Shown: positions 1 to 12,600 of the stretch, in pieces
How the letters are laid out: every line of letters begins with the position of its first letter
Numbering within the stretch: the stretch's first letter is position 1
Assembly (NCBI GenBank): GCA_947034885.2
Contig: OX344750.2
Location: 10,140,553 to 10,204,552, forward strand
DNA length: 64,000 nt
Direction: 5' to 3'
From: Thuidium tamariscinum
Lineage: Eukaryota > Streptophyta > Bryopsida > Hypnales > Thuidiaceae
Program-made: the position numbers and the translations under genes
The notes under the pieces: generated by a model
Database searches by the model: none
Seen by the model: only the letters and a program-made list of their open reading frames with translations
What the model was told of the DNA's origin: nothing

Positions 1-816
1 TGGTAAATAGTTTTACATTCATACTCTACATATTCATGCTATGAATACATAAAAATAAGAAAAATGACTATATCTCTGCAACAATTTGATTCATACCCAA
101 TCATGCCACCCAACTTGCAAATTCTATCATAAAACTAATCACTGTTTTCTCCTCTGGCTCCTTCAAAATGAGCTATTTTTTGCCATGGATTTCTTCACGA
201 CCACCCACCCAAACCTCATCGCCATCTGTTCCTCAATGCATCATTCTCCAGAATTCAAGACTAAAGAATTCGTCCAGCCACCGTGACTGGCCCCCCGCCC
301 GGTGGAGGCTCTGATGATAGCCTACACTGCACTTCGCTGTTGTTTCCACACTCCGGCTTTCAGGGGTCTTTGTTTGTTGTGTGGCATCCTGTGTCTTGTC
401 CCCGCCAGGCTGCTTGTAGGCTGGCGTTTTTATTTTCTTACCTTGCAATTGAATTTGTTTCTTTTATGTCAAGAAAAAACACTCAAACTAAAGAATTCCA
501 TAAGGTACATAACTGCATTTTTAATATCATATAAGTGATGATTAAAGCCATCCAATAAACAAGGCAACCATGGCAGCATACATTAAAAAAAAGTACAATC
601 AATAATTAAAGTTACAAGTAATTTGTATTTCTTGTTTCACGGATAAGTTGATGAGTGAATTCTCAAATGTTCTCAGCGAGGGGCAGCCACCTGGCTAGTC
701 AGGTTCTGCACATTAACCAACAACACAAACTTACGTTATAATTGAACTTAAGCTTAACTTCCTGTCGGTTGCATTTCCTTTTTTCCAGGATTCTAAAGGT
801 CTGTTCTTACTTGCTC
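1..816. other. intergenic region, no supported gene
   Basis: No convincing exon chain is visible. The stretch at about 240-450 is more GC-rich than its surroundings and has overlapping short open frames on both strands. None shows a recognisable domain or a splice-bounded exon. The rest is AT-rich. Confidence 0.5.
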
Positions 817-820
817 TTAA

Positions 821-1742
821 CCCCTAAAGGACCAAGAGTCCCCTCGGGGGACTTTAAGAATTCGGGCAGGTACTTGTGACTTCAATTTTTAATGAATTTT
901 CTTGAAATTTTCACATAAGATAGAAAAACTGATTATCTCTGTGGGAATATTATTATTTTTTCAATTGGTGACCGGGAGCAAAAGTTATGCCATCTTAAAC
1001 ATAATTTTCATGTCACCGGGCAGAAAAAAAAATCTACAAAAACTTCAAAATTAAAAAATTAATTTTTTTTTCTTATAGATTTTATTTTTGTCTACAAGTG
1101 AAGCTTTGATTCATTCCATTTGGATTAGTAATGTGAAAGTTATGAACAATCTTGTTTTTCGGGCAATCTAAGCATCTTCTTGAAAAAATAACTTATTGGA
1201 TTCATTTGTGAATGCAATTTTCACAATTTTTCAAAAAAAATTGTTGGACAAGGTTGATTTTGTTTGCTAGAACAATCTCACCGTTGGGATTATTGCGTTT
1301 CAATTCCATCTATGAGATATTTGCAATTTAGTTTTTCTTTCAATCTTGGACCTACATCTATTTGACAATTTTTTAAAGAATGAAAAAAAAGTCTTTATTT
1401 TGTGATTTTTTTTCCTAAGCTCTTAGCTCAATTTCTCAATAGAAAAAAATTTAAATTCAAGGTCTGTAGTGCAAAAATATTACATAAATGGAGGACAAAG
1501 TCATTTGAAGTTGCAAACTAGAGTTTAAGAAAACTTTGTTTTCCAACTTTGAATGCTCATATCTTCCTATCTATACGGTCAAACTTCATGAAATTTTCAC
1601 CATATGATCTTAGTTAAGTAAAGTACAAGGACCTATGGTTAGATTCTAAAAATTCAGTTTTTTTGTTTTTCATGGATGAATGGAGCAGAAATGGCAGTTT
1701 TGAGTGGTTTTGGGTTGAAAAACGGCCGTGGTCCTTTAGGGG
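821..1742. mobile_element. non-autonomous piggyBac-like element, copy 1 (TTAA-flanked, 922 bp)
   Basis: The segment starts CCCCTAAAGGACC and ends with the reverse complement, GGTCCTTTAGGGG. It is flanked on both sides by TTAA (817-820 and 1743-1746). A second copy of nearly the same length lies inverted at 40828-41747, with matching sub-terminal blocks: the GTCCCCTCGGGGGAC palindrome near one end, GCAAAAGTTATGCCAT, and GGGCAG followed by an A-run. A TTAA target site with ends beginning CCC is the hallmark of piggyBac-type elements. No transposase frame is present, so it must have been moved in trans. Assignment to the superfamily rests on the target site and termini only. Confidence 0.75.
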
Positions 1743-1746
1743 TTAA

Positions 1747-4573
1747 GGTAAGAGGCTCAAAAAGCAATCATTTAAGCATTGATGTGCCTTTTTCATGTAT
1801 CTCTTGAAAGGGAAATATTTTTAGTTTATTTTTAAAATCAAAGAGAAATAGATGAGGAATCCAACACCAGTTGTTTCATATTATTTGAAGCATTATTGAA
1901 TTAGTTATGAATTTTCAAACATAATTTGGTATAGGTTCCTATTTGTGACCATAGGCCCTTGGAAACCCATCCATGCATACTTTGAAAAAAATCCAAGGCT
2001 TGTTCAAAAACTAACATTGCAACATGTATAAAGCAATAGAAATGGTCTCTAAAAGCATCCCTTTCTATATGACTATATCTGAAATGAATGCTTGAATGAA
2101 TCATTATTTCAGATTTTTCAATACTTGTAAGAAGGTAGTTGAACAACGGATTCTTATTTTGAATTAAATTAATAAACACCTAGTCACTTAGTTAGAAATG
2201 AACCTAGTGTAGCTCCTAAACCATCTATTGAAGAAGTAAAAACAAATCTTACCAAGGTTCATTGTAATCCACGGTTCATTTTTCTACAATTCAAGTGTTA
2301 ATTTCATAGCTCCTACTGGACGGTTGAAAATGCCCACTTAGTTTTAGAACCGTCTCCTATAGTTTTAATTTTGGTGTCATTATAGGGGGGGTGTTTGGCA
2401 CAATGTCCCAGATAGCCTCTTTTGTGGTCAAGATTGGGATGTGGGCAGATTAGAAAAAATTGCTTGCCGGTTCAAGGTTGCTCCACATCTTGTGAGGACC
2501 TTGCAATCTGATTTTATCTTAGTTTAACCTTGGAGCAATGCCAATGCCATTTTCTGGTGTTTGGATGAATTCACCTGGCCAGAAGGAGAGCTCAATTGTA
2601 GCTTTTTCATCTACTTTTTTTTTATGCCTTTTTGTCGTACTTTCAATTTTCAATTTTTAGTCCATTTGACTCTTGTAGTGTAAAGGGAGTAAATAGACAA
2701 CCTCATTTCCATTTGTATGTCTATTAGCCTTATAGATTTTGTATAGGAATGGAAACGTTGCATGTGAGAATTAGAAAGGGTCAAATAGCATGGATACGAA
2801 GAGGGTCAAATAGCCTTGGTAGCCCTCAGTGAAGAGTTGTCTTCACCAGTTTTGGAACTATAAGTCCAAATGTCTACTCACTTTGATTTCAGTTCTTACC
2901 TTTGTTGTAAGACTCATCGTGTACTTTGCGTCTACTTGCAATCTAAAACTTATAGCATTTTAATTGTAAAAATTGTCTATTTGCTTTGCACTGGTGTGTG
3001 CAGTGTGAAGATCACTGGACGGATAGTCTAGTTGATTGTTGTTAAATTGTGTCTGCTTTGTGTAGCTATGTGAATTATTGGACGGGTAGTCCAATTGATT
3101 GAGTGTGTTCAGTCGATTTGATTATTGTGAATTTTGTATGCACAAGAGTTGTGTAGTCTAGTTGACAGTAATTGCGTGTGTTTGTGAGTAAGTATAAGAG
3201 TTCAGACAAGTGGATTGTGGATTCTAGCTTGTATTGAAACTTAAATTATTGTCTAATTGCCTTTGGTATAAGGTTGAATGTGCTATGTGGATTTTGAGTC
3301 AAATTGACCATGTTGTGAAAGACTATGCACCAGGTGGGTGTATGTCAAATTGATGAGTGAAGTATTGTGAAACATTGTGCAAGGTTGTGGTTTGATTTAG
3401 TGTGAATGAGTTTGAAGCTGTGTGAATTATACATTGTCTAATTGACTAGAATTGATTCCATCTGAGCTCGTTGTAAACTGAGCCTATAATTTAGTAATTG
3501 GTCTAATTGTGAGTGATTACTGTAATTAAATTGTTAAAGTCAAGTTGCTGTAATAAATTGCATGTGGAGTGCGAAGCGGGTGGTTAAGTTGACTTGGGGG
3601 AGCAGACAACTGTTTCCTTGGACGCAGCTGATGTTGGTTGTTTCTCCAATGGAGGAGAAGTTGAAGAAATAGCAACTAGTCAAATTGCCATGGCAAAAGT
3701 TGAAGCATGGACTAGCAATTGCAAATGCTGAGAATGTGTAAAGATTCAAGATGAATCAGGGAAGTTATTCTAAAATTGAATATAAAGAATTGATAGGATA
3801 GTGATAAATTGCCGATAGATTATATACGTATATTTTTCATTTTTCTATAAGATACAGGTGACTTTAGCTACTAATACGTTAGACTATTTGACTATTCCCC
3901 TTAGATTTGGAACCCCTATACTATAGTCTTGGGTGTTTTGTGAAGATAGGCAAAATCCTAGACTACACTTTTCATGTTCAGCTAGAGAGAATCTCCTATT
4001 GAGTTTGTAATCAAACTAATGTTTGTTTTCATATCAATGAGAAGTAATTAGAGAAAATGGATGGCAAAATCTGCCAATTTAGTGTATTTTGGAAAATTGA
4101 GTAAATCTGAAATTTCTTCATGAAAATGACATTTTTAAAGTTTGAGCCCACCTAATGAAATGAAGGTCTTTTCTTCTAGTTTCTACTCCAATTGGAATTT
4201 TGGAATTTTTTTGTAAAATTGAATATTTTATTGCAGTTTGAATTTTGGATGCATTTTTAATGTCTATTGCAACCTATAAATAGTTGTACACAGAAGTTGA
4301 ATTTACACCATGATGTTTGTCACTACAATTTACACACATTGTCAAATTTTCAGATTTTTTGAGATAATTTTCTATTTTCTATGATTTTTTCTTCAAAAAA
4401 TATCATAAAAATCAATTTTCCTCAAAAAAATCTGAAATTTCTTTGAAGTGCAAAAGACATGTACTTCCATCTCTGAAAAAGAAATTCATACTTGATTGGT
4501 TCATAAGTAGTATCAAATTGAGTGACCAGCTAGAGGGCTTCCAACCAATGGTCATAGGCCCGACCTTTAAGGG
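1747..4573. other. intergenic AT-rich region
   Basis: No gene is supported. The stretch at 2960-3520 has several degenerate repeats of a motif like GACGGGTAGTCCAATTGATTG. A small palindrome lies at 4342-4441, with arms CAAATTTTCAGATTTTTTGA and its near complement. The end at 4558-4577 reads GACCTTTAAGGGTTAA, which resembles the terminus of the TTAA-flanked family, but a matching left end was not found. Confidence 0.4.
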
Positions 4574-4577
4574 TTAA

Positions 4578-7500
4578 ATTTAATTTTTCCATCAAAGTAC
4601 AATAGAGTGCAATAATGCACAAGATTTCCAATGAAAAAGTTCAACCAATGATGCAGCTTTTGTACAACGTATTTCTTCTTTCATGACACATACTCATTAG
4701 AGTCTCCTAGCTAATTTTATATGGAGGGAGGAGAGTGAAAATCTTTATACTAGTAGGATAGTGGTGGGTGACCATGTGGGATATGTGGATTAGGATAAAA
4801 AATAACTCTACTCATGGAAAAGTAGAAACGCAGGAATTGTGATAAAAGTCAGACCTCATTTAGACATAGTAGAATATATTTTTTCAAAAAACTTTAGACT
4901 AAAAAAAGTTGGGGAATCAAGTAAACTTTCATCTCCAAAAATTCATTTGATATTTCAATACTCCACCTAAAAGTTATGGACAAATTTCAAAGAAGGTGTT
5001 TGAAAATGTCCCCAAAAATGTCCCTTCCATCTCCCTTTTGGAATTTGTCTACAGTTCTTACACGAGGCTTCAAAATCTAATGCCAATTTTTTGCTTGCTT
5101 CTTCCACTTCTTCTAGTTCAATTTTCTTTAAAAAGAAGCTATTATACTATGCTCAAATGAAGTCTAGAATTCAACTTTGAGTACAATTCTTGTGTTTTCA
5201 CTTAAACATTAGTGTCTTCATTTTTGTGTGAATAAAATTGAAAAGTGTTGAAAGTTGTATAATTTTAGCAGTGTAACATTTTCTATTTGAGTAAGTGAAC
5301 CCATTTGTGATTTCTTTCTGAAAGTTATAGTCTTTACAATTCTTATTTAATATGTACAATATTGTTGTAGGAACACTAATTATTTAACATTGTGAAAATT
5401 CATAATTTATTCATATGTTGTCTAAAAAAATGCATTCTAGGAGGTTTTAGAGTATTCTGTCAACTTCTACTAAAATCCTACAAGAATTTAGAGGTTTCTT
5501 TACACAAACAATGTGTAATTGCATATTCAATTATATATAGGCATAATTACTTTATGAGAATCTAAGTAGTGATGTTTTTATTGTCAACTCTCCATTGTAA
5601 GTATCTTTTTCATATGTATGTGTAACTCATAAGTTTCGTCAATCACAATAAACTTTCATTCAAGCAATGAAATAAAAATTGTACTTTTCAAGTACTTAAA
5701 AGTTATGTGTTTTTAAACTAATTTGACAAAAACTAATCATGAAAGATATTGGAGGCTTGATGTGAATATTTTCTGATTATAAATTTGAATATGAAACAAA
5801 ATAAGAATGTCACAAAGGTTGTACAATGTTATACACTATTAATAGCATGTGTAGGTTTGGTCTCTATAGACTTTTGACATTTGGGGAATTAATACCATTT
5901 ATTTTGTAGTAAGTTTAGAAAAATAAGTGAATTTTTAAAACTAATTAAATATTAAAAAAAATTCAAAATATGACAAATTTCATAAAATTGGTGACATTCC
6001 ATTACTTTGATACTTTGTACAATTGGGACTATACGGTTTGGAATCTAAACTTGTCATAGAATTTAAATGTGTTGTATATATGTCATTGATGTTTGAAATT
6101 TTAACTTGTCCAAGATGTTTCAAATGGCACAATCCAAAATCTAATTTGCCATAGATCTTTGAGATCTATATGCATTCTAAATGTCTTAAAATCTATACCT
6201 GTCCTAGATATTAGTATTTAGTTCAAACTATGCGGTTTAAAAATAACATATGGAATATTTCCATTTTAATGAAATTCTTATCAAATGTAGGTATTAATGA
6301 GTTCCAAAATTACCTAGGATTGAGTACTTTGGAAGAAAATAACAAAGGACAATGGGCTTAAGTTCTATGAACATGTCCCTTCCAACCCCTCTATAAGAAT
6401 TCTCCACCACTAACATTGTACCATATTCAACAATACTTTTCAATTTTTTTTACAAAATATGAAGGAATTTATAGTTACACCTACAATTTTTTTCCCCCCT
6501 TGTTTCATTGTTGTTTCAACATTTGGAGCATTATTGCATTTTTTTTAAGTTGTGAAAACAACTAATGTCTAATTTTATTTGAAACAATGATGGAATATTT
6601 TACCATGTTTGTCTAATGGTTGAATGTAGAAAAAGAGTTGAATTGTTTTAACAACGTATTATTTTTAGACAATAATATTTGAAATTAATACATATTTCAT
6701 ACCTTCTCATAAAAAGTTCCATTTCTTATAAGATCCCCTCTATGTGATAAGAACTCCGACATGCTTTGACATCCTATTTGCATTAGAGCCCAATATTTAA
6801 ACCCAATATAATTAGCTTGAGAGAGGAAATAGCCTCCTTTTGCATTTTCAAGTAATTAGAATTTTGGATATTGAGAAGTTTCTTTTATCATCATTAATCT
6901 ATCATCAAGCCCTTGCAATACATGAAGGCTAAACAATTGGGATAAGATATCCACCAACATTTTCAAAATCCAATGTTGCTTTGATGTAGAACATCAATAT
7001 GGATTGAAAGGTATGAATTGTAAAAATGTGTCATTCCCCCATTAAAACCCCAAAGAGCTTTATGTCACAAAAATTGAAAGCAATTTTATTGCAGAAAATT
7101 GAATACGACAACATTCTTGAATAAATGTCAAAACATTTCAATTTAAGAGTATAAATCAATTAAAATAGAACAAGCACTTACAAGCACACAATAAGGTGAC
7201 CATTTGTTTGAAAAATCTTGAGAAATCCTTGGAAAAGATGATTTCAAAGAATTCAACCATGAATAATTGTTGATTCAATATTTTACAACACCATATTCAA
7301 GATGTTGAAACAATACCTTTGAATAACTATTGATTCAATATTCTCACACCACCATGTTGAAGTTATTGAAACAATACTTTTGATTGATAACATTAATTCA
7401 ATGTAACTTTTGATATTGTTCAAACAACCTTAAGTGGCTACTTTGTGTTTGTCACGTCATTTCAACAATGGTGAAATATTGATTTAAAATTCTAAAGAAT

Positions 7501-8148
7501 TTGAGATGTAGCTAAAAATGCAAGAATTGTGCTCAAAGTTGAATTCTAGACTTCATTTGAGCATAGTACAATAGCTTTTATTAAAAAAGAATTGAACTAG
7601 AAGAAGTGGAAGAAGCAAGCTAAAAATTGTCTTGAGATTTTGAAGCCTCATGTAAGAGTTATAAATAAATTCCAAAAGGGAGGTGGAAGGGACATTTTTT
7701 TGGACATTTTCAAACACCTTCTTTGAAATTTGTCCATAACTTTTAGGTGGAGTATTGAAATCTCAAACGGATTTTTGGAGATGAAATTTTACTTGATTCC
7801 CCCATTTTTTTTTGTCTGAAGTTTTTTGAAAAAATATAGTCTACTATGTCTAAATGAGGCCTGAAATTTGACTTTTATCACAATTCCTGCGTTTCTCTTT
7901 TTCCATGAGTGGAGTTATTTTTTGTCCTAATCCATATATCCCACATGGTTTGTTTCACCCACCACTATCCTACTAGTATAAAGATTTTCTCTCTCCTCCC
8001 TCCGTATAAAATTAGCTAGGAGACTCTAATGAGTATGTGTCATGAAAGAAGAAGTACGTTGTACAAAAGCCACATCATTGGTTGAACTTTTTCATTGGAA
8101 ATCTTGTGCACTATTGCACTCTATTGTACTTTGATGGGAAAATCAAAT
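4578..8148. mobile_element. 3.6-kb fold-back element with ~630-bp terminal inverted repeats
   Basis: The left arm (about 4578-5200) and right arm (about 7513-8148) are long, highly similar inverted copies. The terminal block CCATCAAAGTACAATAGAGT at 4590-4609 reappears in reverse complement at 8118-8137, and the inner block AGTCTAGAATTCAACTTTGA at 5161-5180 reappears at 7532-7551. The middle 2.3 kb is AT-rich and has no coding capacity. TTAA occurs at both outer edges (4574-4577 and 8149-8152), but in such AT-rich DNA this may be chance. Such long arms could give hairpin RNA if transcribed. The superfamily is unresolved: Mutator-like long-TIR and generic fold-back elements are alternatives. 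Confidence 0.8.
7261..7380. repeat. two tandem ~60-bp units inside the fold-back spacer
   Basis: Two consecutive units (7261-7320 and 7321-7380) share TGATTCAATATT, a C/A-rich stretch and GTTGAAACAATAC or its near match. This is a local tandem duplication close to the inner edge of the right arm. Confidence 0.7.
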
Positions 8149-8366
8149 TTAAACTAAAATAAAATCAGTTAGCAAGGGTCCACGTCAACTCACATCAGTC
8201 AGAAGATGGTACGTGGTACGTAATTATGTCATATCTAACCTTCACGTAAGGTAGTTGCAAAATGGTGGGGATAGTTGCATAGTGGTGTCAAGCAACGTTT
8301 GTTTCTATTGAGTGAGGTGACTACAATCACCTTTTGAGTGAATTCATGTCACCACCCACTTGATAA

Positions 8367-8490
8367 GAGCATTCCCATGCCTGCTCTTCAAAGCAACACT
8401 TTAAACATTTTGGTCCACTGATCTTCCTTATTAGAGGAAGATTCAAAATGTTTAAAGTGCGGCATTTGAAGAGTAGGCATGGGGATGCTC
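8367..8490. mobile_element. 124-bp hairpin MITE with TAA target duplication
   Basis: The segment begins GAGCATTCCCATGCC and ends with the near-perfect reverse complement, GGCATGGGGATGCTC. The pairing runs almost to the centre (CACTTTAAACATTTTG against CAAAATGTTTAAAGTG, then a loop around CTTCCTTATTAGAGGAAG). It is flanked by TAA at 8364-8366 and 8491-8493. A three-base TAA target duplication fits PIF/Harbinger-type (Tourist-like) MITEs. It lies about 1.2 kb upstream of the PHO1 start codon. The fold also resembles a small-RNA precursor, so that is an alternative or additional reading. Confidence 0.8.
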
Positions 8491-9680
8491 TAAGTGAGTG
8501 AATTTCAATAAGTATGAATTTTTTTCATTACTGCCCACATGTGTATTTTTTTTGAAACATGTTAGATTATAATCAATATGGGATCTAAATACCCGTGTAC
8601 AAATTTCAAGACTTCATCCAATTAGTTCGTTCAATTTGTCATTTTCTGGCCCAATTTCAACCCTCATTCCTAGCGCCCATGAATTCGACGCTGTAGTGAG
8701 CCTACGTGAATGTGAAATTGAACACAATAATCCGTGCATTAGGATGCAGTAGTAGACCTTGCAATTGATTAGGGTTAAGGTTGCCTGTGGTCTATATTAC
8801 CTACTTGTACTTAGGGAACCCAAATTTGAAGTATTTAGATCTCAGTGCACTTCAATGTCACAATTTTAGCACTCTCGGAACACACTCTTTTCACGAAGAG
8901 GACCACCAGTCCTAAGCTTAGGCCATTGCCACCTTCAAGAGGCCTGAGTTCAGAATATGTACCCTGTTTGCACAGCAGGCTTTGGAACCTCACTCCACTT
9001 GTCCCCCGGTGAATGTAATGCATGACTAGCTGCAGTTGTTGAGAATTGATTTTGGTTTACTGAAACCACGCATTGGGGGGTGGATCCTGGTGCAATATTT
9101 TAGCAAGCTCACAGCAGGATTCGCCTTTCAAGGGAGATTTCAGTCGCAAAAGTGGAGTGTTCATTTCTCACTGCAAAAGAGCTAGAGGTCCCACCGTCCG
9201 GACCATTCTGCCACGAGGTTGGGGTTCACTCTGACCACGATTCTCGTGACGTAAAGGCGCTTCTGAATTCAGATCCCCTGCGATGGCTGCGCCGCATGAA
9301 CAGCCTCGGAAGGGAAAAGAATGCACACTCTCGCATGCGAACCCCGTCACACCTACAATCCTGACTCCATTGCGGCCATAGCCAGATCGACTGAATCGAT
9401 CCCGGACTGTATAACGACTTCATATATCTCCGACGTACTTTGGAGAAGGCACGAGTCAAGATATCGACACGAAGGGGCGTGTGCAACATGTCCGAGCGTG
9501 AGAATCCTTCTGGAATGCCATGTATTCCGTTATCGAGGTCGGAAGCATTCGAATAATGGCCGGATTGTTGGTATTGCACTGAGTAGTACCAGAAAGGTGG
9601 GGTGTCTGCAAAGAGTCGATTTCGACACGGAGGTTCTATTGTCGATGGGTATGATTTGAGTATAGTTAGCGTTGGTGAGG
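8491..9680 (+). promoter_or_regulatory. upstream/5' leader region of PHO1
   Basis: Base composition becomes markedly more GC-balanced from about 8830 onward, as expected for promoter and leader sequence of the gene starting at 9681. An upstream ATG-initiated frame (9321-9659, 112 codons) ends 21 bases before the PHO1 start codon. Whether it is in the mRNA depends on the unknown transcription start. No TATA box or phosphate-response element could be assigned with confidence. Confidence 0.4.
9321..9659 (+). other. 112-codon upstream ORF in the PHO1 leader region
   Basis: An ATG-started frame ends 21 bases before the PHO1 start codon. The translation has no recognised domain and is Arg/Ser-rich with scattered Cys, so it may be chance. 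If transcribed as part of the leader, it could lower translation of the main frame. Confidence 0.25.
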
Positions 9681-12600
9681 ATGGTGAAATTTGCGAAGCA
9701 ATTGGAAGGCTCGCTGGTGCCGGAATGGGCAGACGCCTACTGCAATTACAAGGAGCTCAAGCGAGATGTGAATCGGATCAAGGAGGATCGTCAGCAGCAA
9801 ATTCATGGAGCTGGGATTGTTGTTCCGCTACGGGGATCCATGTCGCAGTTGCATAACCTGGGGTCCCATCTTAAACGCACTGCTCATGGACTGAACCCCT
9901 TGAACCGTGATCACGATCAGGTAGTTACCACTACCTGGCTCTTATGGTCATTTTGTGAAAATGGGGTGCTTCGAAGCTCGAAAACGTGCATCCATGAGCA
10001 GAGAGCTTCGAAATCTCGCCAAATTCACGATTACGGTGATATTTAGTGCTGTATCTATATGCAGTACGTACCACTGCAGCTATTTCATTGTTCACCCAGA
10101 CGGGTCAGGATTGGTCATAAACTTGGTTTTATCTATGAAGTCGAAGTGCTGATGGTTGATGTGAGCAGGGGCACAAAAACTCGTTCGACTGGAACGTCGA
10201 CGACGAGACTTTCTGCGCGCTATGTGAGACCGGATTGTTGGAACCCATCGGCCATGCCGAGCAAGACCGGATTTTCTTCAACCACTTGGACGGGGAACTC
10301 GAGAAGATCAACCGGTTCTACAAAGCCAAAGAAGCCGAGTACCTGTCGCGCGCCATTCGCCTGGAGAAGCAGCTCTTGGCTTTGTTCCGAGTCCAGGAAG
10401 CGCTCGCCCGCCAGAACCTCAAGATGCGCACTTCCTCCTTCAACCAAACACACCAGTTCCACAACACGGACCCCTTTCAATCGAGTGCGTAATCAAAATC
10501 TCACGTCAGGCTTAGCACAGAATCTAACTGTCCTTTTCGTTTGCACCATAAATCGGGCTCATAACATTCTTGAAATTCGAGCTCAAGACGGGAGGCAGGG
10601 AAGCCTTTGCTGTCCTCGAATCAAGGCTCCTTTCACTGTAGAACATCTTGAAAGCAAGCTTGCCAATGTATTGTGGGTTACTGTAACACAACAATATACT
10701 CCGTAATTGTTTCAGTGGTATTGTGGAAGGACCCCCTCCCTTCCCATACAAGAATGTTATGCTGTGAAAGCCACGAGGGGCTGGGCGGGGGCGAAGGAAG
10801 AATATTATGCTAGCTGGAGAATTATATAATTTCGAAGGTCACAATCGTTTAAATGGCGTGTTCCATCGCGGGAGAATTGTTACAACAGTAAAGTACAGAG
10901 TTCCAGAAACATGAATTCGTGACTAAAAAAGTCCGATTGCTTGAAATTTCGCCATTGCAACGAGTACAACGATGTCGATCTAACCACAAATTTGGTAAAC
11001 TCCTACAGTTGAGAGCCCCCTCCTCGAAGTCATCTCAATCGGCCATGGCGGCCCCGTCAACACCACGAAAGATCCAGAGTTTTCCTCAGCTAGCACCCAG
11101 AGCTCATCAGATGAGGAGATGGAGATCATAGCCAGCTTCATTCAGAACATGAACGTGAACATGGGCTCCCCAGAGAACGACTCCTGCGACTCCGAGGGCC
11201 ACCATATGAGCAGTCGAAGCTCCGGGCATTGGACCACTCGAAGCCGCACCTCCATGGACAGCACGTCCTCCCGAAGTGCGCAACTGGGCGACGACGACGA
11301 CGCGCCGTCTTCTCGATGCTCCGAGGATGCGAGTCCTCTGCATATGGTGCAGAAGAAGGGCGAGTTCAATGCGCGGCTAAGGAAGACGAGAGAGACGGTG
11401 GAGCACCAGGGGGTAAGGAAGGGGAAGCATAGTCGACATAAGAGCATCATTCAGGACATGATTGATATGAGTTTGGGCAAGAAAAAAGTGCAAAGCTCGG
11501 AGAAGATGCTGAGGACGGCGTTTGTGGAGTTTTATCGGGGCCTTGGGTTACTCAAAAGCTACAGGTACTCACGCACTAGCAATTCTGACTCACCAACATG
11601 TAAGGTGTAGTAGAGGATGCTCTGCCGTTCACTTTAAGCATTTTGACCATAATGTATCAGTGAACTTCGATTGGGAGATCACTCCATTGAGTTCACTGGA
11701 GAAATCACTTTTTGGGTGTTACGAAGAGCACAATATACTCACTTGAGATCAAACTGTTTTGACACCCATTGTATTGGATGATTTCTTGTGCAATCATTGG
11801 AATAGGAGGTTGTGAAATACTTTAGCTATTGAAGGGCCAGTTGAAAATCACATTTCAATTCAAAATTTCAGTGATCATAGATACTTTGCTAAGTCACACA
11901 AACATCAAGATAATTGACGAAGTTGGAAGGCAATGGGTTGACCTTGAGTTTCAGACTGCATTGCTTACTAATGGTCTGGTCGTGGCTTCAAATACAGCTC
12001 GTTGAATATGGTGGCGTTTGCGAAGATTATGAAAAAGTATGACAAGGTAGGAAGGCACAGATTTGGACCCTTGTACATCAGAGAAGTGGAGCACTCCTAC
12101 TTCGCAACTTCAGACAAGGTACTGCCCGACTTACATATTTGTTTTAAAATGCTTCGCTACTCTTCATATTTGACAATGCTTCGCTACTCCACTATCTCCT
12201 GAGCTTTATGTAGTTTCCGCTTCCTGCCAAGATTTCTGTCTCTGTTACTGGGGGGTGTAGGAGGCCATCTGTATAATTGAACCCTTGAAATGTCAATTAG
12301 TTAATTTGTTGTGAGTTACGATTCTGTGGCTCCGATATCATCAGGTGTCGAAGTTGATGACTAAAGTGGAGGAGATTTTTACCAAGCATTTTGCCGACCA
12401 TGATCGACGGAAAGCTATGGCGCAGCTCAGACCCATGCAGCAACATGGAGGACACAGCATTACTTTCTTATTAGGTATCAAATACCAGCATACCCTCAAT
12501 GAAGCCCGTTTCTAAAGAGTCGACAATCAAGCACCGTATAATATTATGGAGTGTATTGTTGATGAGAAAAATCCTTTAGCATTATGTTGTCCTTGACTGA

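Noticed and set aside
2960-3520. Possible LTR or coding remnant with repeated GTCCAATTGATTG-like motifs
   Set aside because: No matching second LTR, primer-binding site or retroelement protein similarity could be seen.
9226-9579. 117-codon minus-strand frame opposite the PHO1 leader
   Set aside because: Antisense to GC-rich leader sequence, no family match; likely a shadow of composition.
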